Shown: positions 19,312 to 28,018, numbered from the stretch's first letter. The stretch: 64,000 bases of DNA from Virgibacillus chiguensis (GCF_900129865.1 NZ_FQXD01000009.1:104030-168029), one strand, 5' to 3'. A program made the numbers and translations. The notes: generated by a model not told the origin, from the sequence alone.

Positions 19312-19662
19312 ATGTCCATGCAAAAGAATCCAACTTTCAAAGGCAAATATAATTCGTTTATGAAAGCATGGAAACAACTTTGGCAAAGCAAACAACAAGA
19401 AACGGAAGCTCATAATGAGCCAAGCCACCATAATCAAGACAAGGAGAATGGTAAGCAAACACCAAATAAAAAGAGTGTTCGGCTAAGGGTGCGTATTTTT
19501 CCGATTTGGTTACGTATCATCGTTACTTTATTATTTTGTATGATTGCCTTGGTTGTTGGATTAATGGTTGGCTATGGAGTCATTGGTGATGGATCACCAC
19601 TAGACGTGTTAAAAATAGAAACGTGGCAGCATATTATTGATATTGTTACAAAATCAAAGTAG
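19312..19662 (+). CDS. EpuA-like small membrane protein
   Basis: This 116-residue protein has a hydrophilic N-terminal half rich in Lys and Gln, then the core RVRIFPIWLRIIVTLL, a membrane helix (about residues 65-88) and the tail GYGVIGDGSPLDVLKIETW. That core is typical of the EpuA family (Pfam EpuA), which databases often name DNA-directed RNA polymerase subunit beta although it has no polymerase domain. Its function is unknown to me. AAGGAG precedes the ATG, and an intrinsic terminator follows immediately. Confidence 0.8.
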   Translation: MSMQKNPTFKGKYNSFMKAWKQLWQSKQQETEAHNEPSHHNQDKENGKQTPNKKSVRLRVRIFPIWLRIIVTLLFCMIALVVGLMVGYGVIGDGSPLDVLKIETWQHIIDIVTKSK

Positions 19663-19696
19663 CACCTTTGTCGCATCATGACGTAGGTGTTTTTTC
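19662..19696 (+). terminator. Intrinsic terminator after the EpuA-like gene
   Basis: AGCACCT...GTC pairs with GAC..AGGTGTT, followed by a T run. It starts at the stop codon. Confidence 0.8.
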
Positions 19697-19749
19697 AACG
19701 AGAAAGGTAAACATACGTATAATATAAATTTAGAAAAGAGGCTATACCT

Positions 19750-20169
19750 ATGGATGTAGAACAAATTAAAGAGATTATTCCTCATCGTTATCCGTTTTTA
19801 CTAGTAGATCGAGTAACAGAGATAGAGGAAGGAAAGCGTGTTGCTGGATTGAAAAATGTTACAGCGAATGAACCTTTTTTTCAAGGGCATTTTCCTGAAT
19901 ATGCGGTGATGCCAGGAGTGCTTATTATCGAAGCTTTAGCTCAGCTTGGTGCCATTTCTATTCTAGGAAAAGAAGAGAATCGTGGAAAAATTGGCTTCTT
20001 AGCAGGAATTGATAACTGTCGTTTTAAACGTCAAGTTCGTCCAGGAGATCAATTGCAAATGGAAGTGGAAATTTTGCGCTTAAAAGGCCCGATTGGTAAA
20101 GGAAAAGCAGTTGCCAAAGTAGATGGAGAGGTAGCTTGCGAGGCGGAAATCATGTTTGCTATTAAATAA
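19750..20169 (+). CDS. fabZ: 3-hydroxyacyl-ACP dehydratase FabZ
   Basis: FabZ dehydrates 3-hydroxyacyl-ACP to trans-2-enoyl-ACP in fatty acid elongation. The 139-residue product is a single hot-dog domain with the motifs [13 protein letters not shown], the catalytic His47 in [18 protein letters not shown], and the catalytic Glu61. The length matches the family. The locus corresponds to ywpB of B. subtilis downstream of flhP. The start follows AGAAAAGAGG. Confidence 0.96.
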   Translation: MDVEQIKEIIPHRYPFLLVDRVTEIEEGKRVAGLKNVTANEPFFQGHFPEYAVMPGVLIIEALAQLGAISILGKEENRGKIGFLAGIDNCRFKRQVRPGDQLQMEVEILRLKGPIGKGKAVAKVDGEVACEAEIMFAIK

Positions 20170-20321
20170 TTACACCGGTGAGCTCATCATTATTCCGATA
20201 GGTGAATAGCTATCAACATAAAAAAAGACATGAAATAGTTGAAAATGGATAAAAAAAAGTATGACTTCTTTTAAGTTGGTTAAGATAAAAAACGAACCAA
20301 TTATAAAAGGAGGTAGTATAC

Positions 20322-20600
20322 ATGAAATCAAAGCTTATCATGAAGTTTGGTGCTTCTGTTTTAGTATTATCACTAATAACAGCTTGTAATATGGGTAATG
20401 ACGAAGATCCTGCTGATGAGGCTCCAATGGAGGAACAGGATAACAACAATAACAACAATAACAACAATCCTGCTGATGATAATGGTGGGATGGATGAAAA
20501 CGATCAAGAATTACAGGATGAAGATAACGGTAACATGAACGACAATGGCAATGACAATATGATGGAAGATGAAAAAAAGCAAAACGAGAAAAACCAATAA
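20322..20600 (+). CDS. Small acidic lipoprotein, function unknown
   Basis: This 92-residue protein has a signal peptide ending in a lipobox (SLITAC, Cys at residue 22). The mature part is almost entirely Asp, Glu and Asn, with nine consecutive Asn residues encoded by an (AACAACAAT)-type triplet repeat at about 20442-20467. No known domain is visible. AAAGGAGG precedes the ATG. The Asn run may vary in length between strains by slippage. It could be a surface spacer or a fast-evolving remnant. Confidence 0.75.
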   Translation: MKSKLIMKFGASVLVLSLITACNMGNDEDPADEAPMEEQDNNNNNNNNNPADDNGGMDENDQELQDEDNGNMNDNGNDNMMEDEKKQNEKNQ

Positions 20601-20785
20601 TAGTACTTCCATGCATAACAAGTAGCTAGATAGTGACAAGCTAGAGTATTCAATAAGTTTGTCAAAAGGAGTTTTATCGCAAACTTAAGGTAATGTAAGC
20701 ATCTCGTTTCAAGGATTAAGTGTTATGAGCCTGATGCTAAAAGAAAGAAAACAGGGCATAAAAAGTCCATTTGTAATTAGCCTGG

Positions 20786-20856
20786 TCTATATCCTTGGGA
20801 TACGAATAATCATTGGGGAAAATAAAACCCTCACTGCTGGAAGATTCACTTTTCAT
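20786..20856 (+). repeat. Dispersed repeat R3, degraded copy
   Basis: The blocks ATCCTTGGGATAC, ATCATTGGGGAAAATAAAACC and CTGGAAGATTCACTTT follow the R3 order with substitutions. It runs into the promoter of the candidate small RNA. Confidence 0.5.
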
Positions 20857-21008
20857 GGCTCTATGTTATGATATAGAGTTATTGCAATTCACAACGTGGT
20901 AAATAAGGAATATTTACCACAAGTGAAGGCAATAGCCAAGGTATAGTACGAAATATTTTACTTAATAAAGGCAGAACACCATGTAGTTTATTTGTGTTCT
21001 GCTTTTGT
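20845..21008 (+). ncRNA. Candidate structured small RNA with promoter and terminator
   Basis: A sigma-A-like promoter is visible: -35 TTCACT (20845-20850), a 16-bp spacer and -10 TATGAT (20867-20872) with an upstream TG. The predicted transcript begins near 20879. It starts with an extended hairpin made of three nested stems: 20878-20885 with 20929-20936 (8 bp), 20888-20892 with 20923-20927 (5 bp), and 20896-20905 with 20911-20920 (perfect 10 bp), capped by an AGGAA loop. It ends with a 13-bp intrinsic terminator (20967-20979 with 20994-21006) and a T tract. No reading frame is present. I do not recognise the family. Confidence 0.6.
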
Positions 21009-21274
21009 TTACCATTTTTTCTAAGGACTGGAGCAGTTCATTCGACAGATAAATAAAAAACGATCGATAAGTTCTTCTTAAATGAATTATCCTTCATGCC
21101 ATTTTAGGTACGGATTTTGGATGAATTTTAAGTAATAACTAGATTAAAAAGCATGTTTAAGATCGTACACGAAACAACTCCTGTTAACAAATGTCCTTCG
21201 CTTTACTAGGTTGGCAAACCGAGACAACGAGTAATGGAGATAGTACAATAAAAAGTAAATAGAACTGTGATTTT

Positions 21275-21345
21275 CTCACTATAGGAAAGCATAAGATTTT
21301 TTTGGTTTATAGTATAAGAAAAACAAAGTCTTTCTAAGCAGACTG
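21275..21345 (+). repeat. Dispersed repeat R1, partial copy upstream of the ComK-like gene
   Basis: The sequence CACTATAGGAAAGCATAAGATTT followed by GGTTTATAGTATAAGAAAAAC matches the R1 left half. It ends about 30 bases before the TTG start of the next gene, so it occupies the place of its promoter region. Nothing else stands out between the small RNA and this copy. Confidence 0.7.
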
Positions 21346-21377
21346 GAAAATCTGATGGGAAGAAAGGTGGATACGGA

Positions 21378-21893
21378 TTGAAACAGAGGATTACATCGTT
21401 GTATGTCATATCACCGCATACAAAAGCAATATACAGGAATGAACATAGCTATTATCGTTCGCGGATTATGGAAAGTGGAAGGGCTGAGAAAATGTCTATT
21501 CATAAACCAGAACAAATTTTAGATAATAGTTGTTTAATATACGGATCTTCATTAGAGGGGAGAAGGCTAGCTGTAAAAGATATACTCGATTCATCAAGTA
21601 AGCTTCCTGTACCTGTGATACCAGATAAAGGTGTATTTATGATGCCAACAGCTTCTGTAAAAAATAAAAATAATGTTTGGCTTACGTATCATCATATATA
21701 CGGTTTTGAGGAAAATAAAAGTGGTACATATGTTACTTTTTTCGATGGTTCAGGGATTCAATTGGATATATCGATGAATACTTTCGATTTACAGTATAAG
21801 CGGACAAGTCAGGTAATCGTCCATTTGAATCGAACATTTCTCTTTGGACAATCAAAATTCCCTATACCGAGATCACGCCTAAAACGATTGTGA
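21378..21893 (+). CDS. comK: ComK-like competence transcription factor
   Basis: ComK activates DNA-uptake genes by binding paired AT-boxes. The 171-residue product aligns with B. subtilis ComK along most of its length: the block KPEQILDNSCLIYGSSLEGR corresponds to KPLQIVDRSCRFFGSSYAGR, followed by a PVIPDKGVFMMPT equivalent, a W-x-x-x-H-H segment and a FDGSGIQLDISMNTFDLQYKRT block. It lacks about 20 residues at the C-terminus. The start is TTG at 21378, chosen because AAAGGTGG is seven bases upstream and the homology reaches back to it. Whether this paralogue is active in competence is open. Confidence 0.8.
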   Translation: MKQRITSLYVISPHTKAIYRNEHSYYRSRIMESGRAEKMSIHKPEQILDNSCLIYGSSLEGRRLAVKDILDSSSKLPVPVIPDKGVFMMPTASVKNKNNVWLTYHHIYGFEENKSGTYVTFFDGSGIQLDISMNTFDLQYKRTSQVIVHLNRTFLFGQSKFPIPRSRLKRL

Positions 21894-22133
21894 CTGCTTA
21901 GTGAGTTATACCGATTTTTGTAAGTATGTGATACATCTATATGACAAAATATAAATAACGATGTATTAAATTACTTGGCTTGATTTCATGGTTGTCAAAG
22001 AATAGTTGGTAAAAAAACTTAACGACTACCGAGAACTGTTCAATTGATAATGTGCGATATCTAGCCTTGTTTACCTATTTTATATAATACTTTTTTCTTT
22101 TCGAATGAAAATAAGTGAGTTTTTTAACTTGTG
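21894..22133 (+). other. Intergenic stretch after comK
   Basis: About 240 AT-rich bases without a visible gene, terminator or repeat precede the promoter of the TetR operon. Confidence 0.4.
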
Positions 22134-22203
22134 TTTACAACGCAAATACTGTTATCCTATGAACATCCTTGATTGACTGACCAGTTAGTCAATCAAGGAT
22201 GTT
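22134..22203 (+). promoter_or_regulatory. Promoter and palindromic operator of the TetR/efflux operon
   Basis: A -35 TTTACA (22134-22139) and a -10 TATGAA (22158-22163) are 18 bp apart. A perfect 17-bp inverted repeat (22162-22178 with 22187-22203, 8-base centre GACCAGTT) overlaps the -10 and the start of transcription. Its inner part, TTGACTGACCAGTTAGTCAA, has the form of known TetR-family operators, so it is the likely autoregulatory site of the downstream regulator. Confidence 0.75.
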
Positions 22204-22298
22204 GCTACGTTTAAGTAACATCTTTTTATGAAAGTTTCAAAAAATGAATTCATTGAAACATTTTCCGCTATGTTTCGTAAAAGAAATAGGTGAAGGCA

Positions 22299-23174
22299 AT
22301 GCTTGAAAAGAAAAAGAAATTAATGGAAATTGGCATGAAATTAATTGCTGAAAAAGGCTATCATAATACGTCTGTTCAAGAAATTGCCAATAAAGCAGGT
22401 ATTTCAAAGGGTTCTTTTTACAGTTATTTTCCATCTAAAAAAGCATTTACGATAACAACTGTAAAAGCATTTCACATACAGGTTATGGAAGAACTGAGCC
22501 AGGTAGATGTGGAGGGTGACGACAAGGAATGCTTTGCCAAACAAATAGCCATATTAATGAAATATATGGAACAACATAAGGACCATATTATGATGTATTT
22601 TAGAAGTAATATCCTTATTATTGAGGAGTTGGATCAACAATTATCTGATGTAAGGGTAGATCATTTTCATTGGTTGAAGGACAACTTAGAAAAGATATAT
22701 GGGAAGCAATTGCGGGAATTTTTAATCGATTCGATTATTCAAGCAGAAGGCTTATTACATAGTTATTTCCATTGGTTTGTTTTGGAAAATGTTGATCTTG
22801 ATAAAGAGCAAGCGGGGGAATTTATTGTTCGGCGTTTGCATGATTTAATAATGGGTATGTTAAAGCGAGAATCTTCCGGACTGGTCGATATGGCACAAAT
22901 CCCGGAAATCTACAAATCAACGAGAAGATCTACCTTGGAGAAGCAAACATTGCAAAAGGTTTTAAACGCTTTAAAAGAAAAGATAGTATTGTTAGATGTG
23001 CAACAAAGCAAAAAAGAGCGATTATATGAAGTTGTCCGCCTATTGGAAAAAGAAGGGCTTGAAGATTGTAATATCGTTGTTATTCAAGGTTTACTGGCCC
23101 ATTTTTATGCCTATGATATATTAATAGAAGATGTCAGTAAAATCGCTACTATATTGAATATTGAATTATTATAA
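22299..23174 (+). CDS. TetR family regulator of the downstream efflux operon
   Basis: This 291-residue protein has a TetR DNA-binding domain at residues 1-55 (LMEIGMKLIAEKGYHNTSV, then the helix-turn-helix EIANKAGISKGSFYSYFPSK). The C-terminal ligand domain is longer than usual for the family (about 190 residues), with no recognised subfamily motif. The ATG at 22299 is chosen for the AGGTG site six bases upstream; an in-frame GTG lies at 22290. It sits directly downstream of a large palindromic operator and upstream of an RND pump, as YerO does with SwrC in B. subtilis. It probably represses the operon until a drug or lipid-like ligand binds. Confidence 0.88.
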   Translation: MLEKKKKLMEIGMKLIAEKGYHNTSVQEIANKAGISKGSFYSYFPSKKAFTITTVKAFHIQVMEELSQVDVEGDDKECFAKQIAILMKYMEQHKDHIMMYFRSNILIIEELDQQLSDVRVDHFHWLKDNLEKIYGKQLREFLIDSIIQAEGLLHSYFHWFVLENVDLDKEQAGEFIVRRLHDLIMGMLKRESSGLVDMAQIPEIYKSTRRSTLEKQTLQKVLNALKEKIVLLDVQQSKKERLYEVVRLLEKEGLEDCNIVVIQGLLAHFYAYDILIEDVSKIATILNIELL

Positions 23175-23206
23175 CAGCTTGCTAGTGATGGAGAGGAGCA
23201 ACACAG

Positions 23207-24061
23207 GTGAAGAAGATTATAATTGTTGGAACGGTTGTATGGATGATTTTTTTATTAGCTGCATGTAATCAAGAAGAAACAAAAGAGGAAAAGGAAAAGC
23301 GCGTAGTACCTGTGGAAACAGAAGAGGTAAAGGAAGGTTCTATTGAAATTGAAAAAAGTATTTATGGCAGAACGCGTCCCTCTGTTTCCAGTCCCGTGAT
23401 GTTGCAAGCCTCAGGAAAAATTGATGAGTTAAAGGTTAACAATGGAGACCAGGTGGAGGAAAATGATGTTATTGCCACGATCATTTCACAAGCTGGAAGC
23501 CAAAGTATTCGTGCACCTAAAGATGGCAAGCTTGTTCAACTAACCGCAAATGAGGGAGAAATGGTGTCTCAAGAAGAACCTCTAGCGATTGTTGCAGATT
23601 TTCATCCTTTAACAGTGGAATTGTCTGTAACAGCAAGTGATCGTAAACTATTGGAAGAAGATGATGAGCTACCTCTTCATATAGAAGGAAAAGAATGGAA
23701 AGCAACGATTACTTCTGTTGGTTCCGTTCCAAATGATACAGGACTTTATCCTGTAGAAGCGGAGATCGATAATGAAGATTCCGAGCTATTACCAGGCATG
23801 ACCGCTCAGTTAATCGTAACGGAAACGACAATAAAAGATGCTATCGTAGTTCCAACCACTGCTGTGGAAGAACAAGGCGGTGAATCGTTTGTCTATATTG
23901 TAAAAGATAAGCAAGCAAAGCGTGTGGACGTTTCTGTGGAAGAATCACAAACAGAAGAAACGGCAATTGAAGGCGACGTAAAATCTGGCGATCAAGTTAT
24001 CGTAAAAGGACAACTATCGTTAAAGGATGGAAGCCAGGTTAAAGTTGCGAAAGGGGAGTAA
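23207..24061 (+). CDS. RND efflux adaptor lipoprotein (HlyD/MFP family)
   Basis: This is the membrane-fusion (adaptor) partner of the pump encoded next. The 284-residue product has a lipobox signal peptide (IFLLAAC), a short Glu/Lys linker, a lipoyl-like hairpin (ASGKIDELKVNNGDQVEENDVIA) and beta-barrel and membrane-proximal parts (YPVEAEIDNEDSELLPGMTAQL). It is shorter than Gram-negative adaptors and lacks the long coiled-coil. The start is GTG at 23207 after GAGAGGAG. The next gene starts three bases after its stop, so the two are co-translated. In B. subtilis the yerO-swrC pair has no such adaptor. Confidence 0.9.
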   Translation: MKKIIIVGTVVWMIFLLAACNQEETKEEKEKRVVPVETEEVKEGSIEIEKSIYGRTRPSVSSPVMLQASGKIDELKVNNGDQVEENDVIATIISQAGSQSIRAPKDGKLVQLTANEGEMVSQEEPLAIVADFHPLTVELSVTASDRKLLEEDDELPLHIEGKEWKATITSVGSVPNDTGLYPVEAEIDNEDSELLPGMTAQLIVTETTIKDAIVVPTTAVEEQGGESFVYIVKDKQAKRVDVSVEESQTEETAIEGDVKSGDQVIVKGQLSLKDGSQVKVAKGE

Positions 24062-24064
24062 ACC

Positions 24065-27000
24065 TTGAAGTTAATTAAAACATCTGTTAAACGTCCCGTT
24101 GGCGTTATTATGATTGTTGTTGCTCTGCTAGCTCTGGGAGCTGTTTCTTTACGGAGCTTGACTGTAGATCTTTTCCCAAAAATTGATCTCCCAGTAGCAG
24201 TTGTAGCGACATCTTATCAAGATGCAGCGCCACAAGAAGTAGAAAATTTAATTAGTAGACCAATTGAATCAGCGGTAAGCACTGTAGAAGGAATTGAAAC
24301 CGTACAATCGCAATCGCAAGCCGGTTCTTCGCTTGTCTTACTTATGTTTAAAAATGGCACAGATTTAGATCAAGCTTTATTGGATGTAAGAGAAAGTGTT
24401 GACCAAGTGAAAGGGGTTCTTCCTAGTCAAGCAGGGGACCCAAGTATCATGCGTTTTAATCCAGACCAACTGCCTGTTATGTGGATTGGTTTAACTGGAG
24501 AAAATGTAGCGTCGTTAACGGAAACCGCTGATGAACAAGTCGTTCCATTTTTGGAGCGACAAGGTGGTGTAGGTTCTGTTAATGTAGAAGGTGGAAAAGA
24601 ACGAGAGATTCAATTAATTCTTGATGAAGCTAAACTACAACAGTATGGAACTACTTCCCAAGCTATTATGCAGGCGTTGTCGAGTACGAATCAATCAGCG
24701 TCAGTAGGTACAGTGGAGAAAGGTGACAAAGATTTACAAATTCGAGTAACCGGGGATTTTGAATCATTAGAGGATATCAAACAAACGATCGTTCAAACGG
24801 AATCTGGCGCAACGGTGCATGTTGATGATTTAGCTGAAGTGAAAGACGATTTTAAAACAGATGCTGGGTTAACCCTAGTTAACGGTAAGCCTTCTGTAGT
24901 GTTATCTATTTTAAAAAAGACAGATAGTAATACAGTGGAAGTAGCTACCAATATAGAAGATAGTTTAAAAGAAATAAAACAAGATTTACCTTCAGATGCC
25001 AATTTAGATGTTATTATTGACACATCTGATTTCATTCAAATGTCGATTGATTCTGTTGTGCAAAACATTTTAATTGGTGGGGTTATCTCCATATTTATTC
25101 TGCTTCTCTTTTTAAAAAGTGTACGCGCAACGATTGTTATTGGTTTATCGATACCAATTGCGATTATAACAACGTTTATTTTGATGTACTTTACAGGTGA
25201 AACATTAAATATATTAACTTTAGGTGGTCTAGCACTTGGGCTAGGCATGATGGTAGATAGCTCTATTGTTATCTTGGAACATATTTATTCATATAGACAA
25301 CGTGGCTATAATTTGAAAGATGCGGCTATACAAGGAGCGACGGAGTTAGCTCCTGCGGTAATTGCTTCAACGACGACAACATTAGTTGTATTTCTACCAA
25401 TTATTTATGTAGAAGGAATTGCGTCAGACATGTTTACACCTTTGGCACTAGCAGTTTCGTTTTCGCTAATCACTTCTTTAGTGGTAGCAATCACTTTAGT
25501 GCCAATGCTCTCATCTAAGCTGTTACAAAAAGCGTTGCAAGATGGTGGGAAACGTTATTGGTTCGATCGCTTTTTAGGCTGGGTAAATGCCAAATATCAA
25601 AAGGTTCTTAAATGGGTGCTTGGTCATCGGAAAACAACCGTTTTTGTTACCATTTTAGGCATTGTCGGAAGCCTTGCGTTGACACCGTTTATTGGAGCTG
25701 AATTTATACCTTCCGCAGATCAAGGGCAATTAGAAATCCGTGTAGAAACAACGCCTGGGAGCTCTTTAGAGCATACAGAAGACATTGTAGATCAAGTTAA
25801 TAAAGAAATAACGCCATTTGAATCTGTGATTGAAACAAATTACGTCAGTGTCGGCGGAGGAGGCATGACTGCTGGAGGCGGAAGCAGTAGTGGAAATCAG
25901 GCCATTTATACAATGCAGCTGATTCCTTCGGGTGAACGAGAAAAAACAACGGTACAAATCGTTCAAGAGATAGATGATAAGTTGCAGGAAATAGCAGGTG
26001 CAGAAATTACTGTTCATTCCATGGATTCTGGTATGAATATGGGCGATCCGATTCAAATCCAGTTAAATGGACCAGAACACGATATGTTAAGAGATATTTC
26101 TGAACAAGTTGTACAAGAGATTGAACAAGTAGAAGGAATTTATAATCCTGAGTCGTCGGCTTCTGAAGGTGTACCGCAAATGAATATTGAAGTAGATCAA
26201 GAAAAAGCTGCGCTGTATGGACTGAATCACGAACAAGTCTTAGGGCAAATTCAAATGCAATTTACTGGTCAAGTAGCAACAAAATATAGAGAAGAAGGCC
26301 AGGAGATGGATGTTACATTAATGTATCCTGAAGAGAAGCGGAGTAAAATAGAGGATCTGCATGATATGAAAATTCAAACGCCGCAAGGTGCAACCATTTC
26401 TTTGGATGAGATAGCTACATTTAAACAGATGAGTGGACCTGTAAGTTTGCAAAGAGAAAATCAGCAACCACAAATGAGTGTGACCAGTCAAATCGTTGAT
26501 CGTGATTTAGGGAGTATAACCCAAGATGTTGAGCAGACGTTGAATAACATGGATCTCCCTGAAGGTTACAATTATGAAATTGGTGGCCAATCACAGGATA
26601 TGACAGAATCATTTACTGATTTAGCAATCGCATTAGTATTCTCGATTTTCCTTGTATATGCGGTGATGGCTATTCAGTTTGAAAACTTCCTATTTCCGCT
26701 CATCATTATGTTTGCTATGCCAACAACAGTAATTGGAGTAATGCTTGGACTCTTTATTGTGGGAATTCCATTAAGTATCCCAGCGTTTATTGGAATTATT
26801 ATGTTGGCAGGGATTGTCGTCAATAACTCTATTGTGCTAGTAGATTATATTAATCTTTTGCGCCGCAAAGGAATGGAACGATATGCTGCTATACTAGAAG
26901 CGGGACCAAGTAGATTGCGTCCAATCTTAATGACGACACTAACCACTATTTTAGCAATGGTACCATTAGCAATGGCTTTAGGAGAAGGTGCGGAAACACA

Positions 27001-27133
27001 ACAGCCATTAGCTGTTACAATCATATTTGGTCTCGGGATATCCAGTATCTTCACCCTGCTTTTAATCCCAGTTATTTACACATTATTTGATGATCTAACT
27101 GCAAAAATTACAAAACGCCACAAAAAGAAATAA
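24065..27133 (+). CDS. RND family multidrug/lipopeptide efflux pump (SwrC/AcrB-like)
   Basis: This 1022-residue inner-membrane pump uses the proton gradient to expel amphiphilic compounds. It has the RND pattern: a first helix (RPVGVIMIVVALLALGAVSL), a large extracellular loop, six helices including TM4 with GLGMMVDSSIVILEHIY (the Asp of the proton relay), a second large loop and six more helices (VVNNSIVLVDYINLLRR). The Gly-rich stretch SVGGGGMTAGGGSSSGN at about residue 600 is a flexible insert. The start is TTG at 24065 after GGGGAG. The closest described relative I know is SwrC (YerP) of B. subtilis, which exports surfactin. Confidence 0.92.
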   Translation: MKLIKTSVKRPVGVIMIVVALLALGAVSLRSLTVDLFPKIDLPVAVVATSYQDAAPQEVENLISRPIESAVSTVEGIETVQSQSQAGSSLVLLMFKNGTDLDQALLDVRESVDQVKGVLPSQAGDPSIMRFNPDQLPVMWIGLTGENVASLTETADEQVVPFLERQGGVGSVNVEGGKEREIQLILDEAKLQQYGTTSQAIMQALSSTNQSASVGTVEKGDKDLQIRVTGDFESLEDIKQTIVQTESGATVHVDDLAEVKDDFKTDAGLTLVNGKPSVVLSILKKTDSNTVEVATNIEDSLKEIKQDLPSDANLDVIIDTSDFIQMSIDSVVQNILIGGVISIFILLLFLKSVRATIVIGLSIPIAIITTFILMYFTGETLNILTLGGLALGLGMMVDSSIVILEHIYSYRQRGYNLKDAAIQGATELAPAVIASTTTTLVVFLPIIYVEGIASDMFTPLALAVSFSLITSLVVAITLVPMLSSKLLQKALQDGGKRYWFDRFLGWVNAKYQKVLKWVLGHRKTTVFVTILGIVGSLALTPFIGAEFIPSADQGQLEIRVETTPGSSLEHTEDIVDQVNKEITPFESVIETNYVSVGGGGMTAGGGSSSGNQAIYTMQLIPSGEREKTTVQIVQEIDDKLQEIAGAEITVHSMDSGMNMGDPIQIQLNGPEHDMLRDISEQVVQEIEQVEGIYNPESSASEGVPQMNIEVDQEKAALYGLNHEQVLGQIQMQFTGQVATKYREEGQEMDVTLMYPEEKRSKIEDLHDMKIQTPQGATISLDEIATFKQMSGPVSLQRENQQPQMSVTSQIVDRDLGSITQDVEQTLNNMDLPEGYNYEIGGQSQDMTESFTDLAIALVFSIFLVYAVMAIQFENFLFPLIIMFAMPTTVIGVMLGLFIVGIPLSIPAFIGIIMLAGIVVNNSIVLVDYINLLRRKGMERYAAILEAGPSRLRPILMTTLTTILAMVPLAMALGEGAETQQPLAVTIIFGLGISSIFTLLLIPVIYTLFDDLTAKITKRHKKK

Positions 27134-27137
27134 AATG

Positions 27138-27169
27138 AAAAAAGGTTCCTGCTGAGGGAACCTTTTTTC
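27138..27169 (+). terminator. Intrinsic terminator of the efflux operon
   Basis: AAAAAAGGTTCC (27138-27149) pairs perfectly with GGAACCTTTTTT (27157-27168). Confidence 0.92.
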
Positions 27170-27270
27170 AAAAGATAAGAAAGCATAAAATTTGTTGCTT
27201 TGGCATACGAGTTCAACGAAATAGCCACGTCCGGCTCCAGCGCCCCGAGCCTTTGTTCTGTGTGGACACC
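27170..27270 (+). repeat. Dispersed repeat R2, truncated copy
   Basis: The head (AAGAAAGCATAAAATTTG) is joined to GTCCGGCTCCAGCGCC and directly to CCCGAGCCTTTGTTCTGTG. The central body is deleted compared with the copies at 4.5 and 39.7 kb. It abuts the tandem array. Confidence 0.7.
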
Positions 27271-27289
27271 TCGATAGCTCCTGCGTGGA

Positions 27290-28005
27290 AATCACTCGCG
27301 TCAGTCGAAAAATCGCTCGCGTCGGCTAGGATTTCGCTCATGCCATCGGAAAGATCGCTCACGTCGGCCAGAAAATCGCTCATGCCAGCGAAAGAACGCT
27401 CCGTCGGCTAGGATTTCGCTCATGCCAGCGAAAGAACGCTCGCGTCGGCCAGAAATTCGCTCATATCATTGGAAAGATCGCTCACGCCGGCCAGAAATTC
27501 GCTCATATCATTGGAAAGATCGCTCACGCCGGCCAGAAATTCGCTCATGCCATCGGAAATCGCTCACGTCGGCTAGGATTTCGCTCATATCTTGGAAAGA
27601 TCGCTCGCGTCGGCCAGAAATTCGCTCATGTCAGTGGAAAGATCGCTCGCGTCAGCTAGGATTTCGCTCATATCATTGGAAAGATCGCTCACGTCGGCTA
27701 GGATTTCGCTCATATGAGTCGAAAGACCGCTCGCGTCGGCCAGAATTTCGCTCATGCCATCGGAAAAATAGCTCACGTCGGCTAGAAAATCGCTCATATC
27801 ATTGGAAAGATCGCTCACGTCGGCTAGGATACCGCTCATGCCATCGGAAAAATAGCTCACGTCGGCCAGGATACCGCTCATGCCATCGGAAAGATCGCTC
27901 GCGTCGGCTAGGGTTTCGCTCATATCATTGGAAAGATCGCTCACGCCGGCCAGAAATTCGCTCACGTCAGCCAGAAAACCGCTCACGGAAGCCAGAAGTT
28001 CGCGC
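27290..28005 (+). repeat. Tandem 21/42-nt repeat array between convergent genes
   Basis: About 17 head-to-tail units of 42 nt fill this gap. Each unit is two related 21-mers: one like TCGCTCACGTCGGCTAGGAT and one like TCGCTCATATCATTGGAAAG. The hexamer TCGCTC or TTCGCT recurs about every 21 bases. Because 21 is a multiple of three, long open frames exist on both strands with a 14-residue period (plus: RSRRPEIRSYHWKD; minus: DVSDLSNDMSEILA). Neither has a good ribosome site or a non-repeat domain, so I treat them as by-products. A short unit near 27560 breaks the minus frame. There are no spacers, so it is not CRISPR. Confidence 0.9.
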
Positions 28006-28018
28006 ATCATCGTAGTAA

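Noticed and set aside
20338..20616. Minus-strand open frame rich in Cys, His and Tyr opposite the small lipoprotein
   Set aside because: It is the antisense shadow of the Asn/Asp/Glu codons; the plus strand has a signal peptide, lipobox and ribosome site.
27290..28005. CRISPR array
   Set aside because: The units are contiguous 21/42-mers without unique spacers, and there are no cas genes in the window.
27422..28015. Open frame of 197 residues with RSRRPEIRSYHWKD-type repeats as a protein gene
   Set aside because: It is a by-product of a 42-nt tandem repeat, has no ribosome site or unique domain, and a second long frame exists on the other strand for the same reason.
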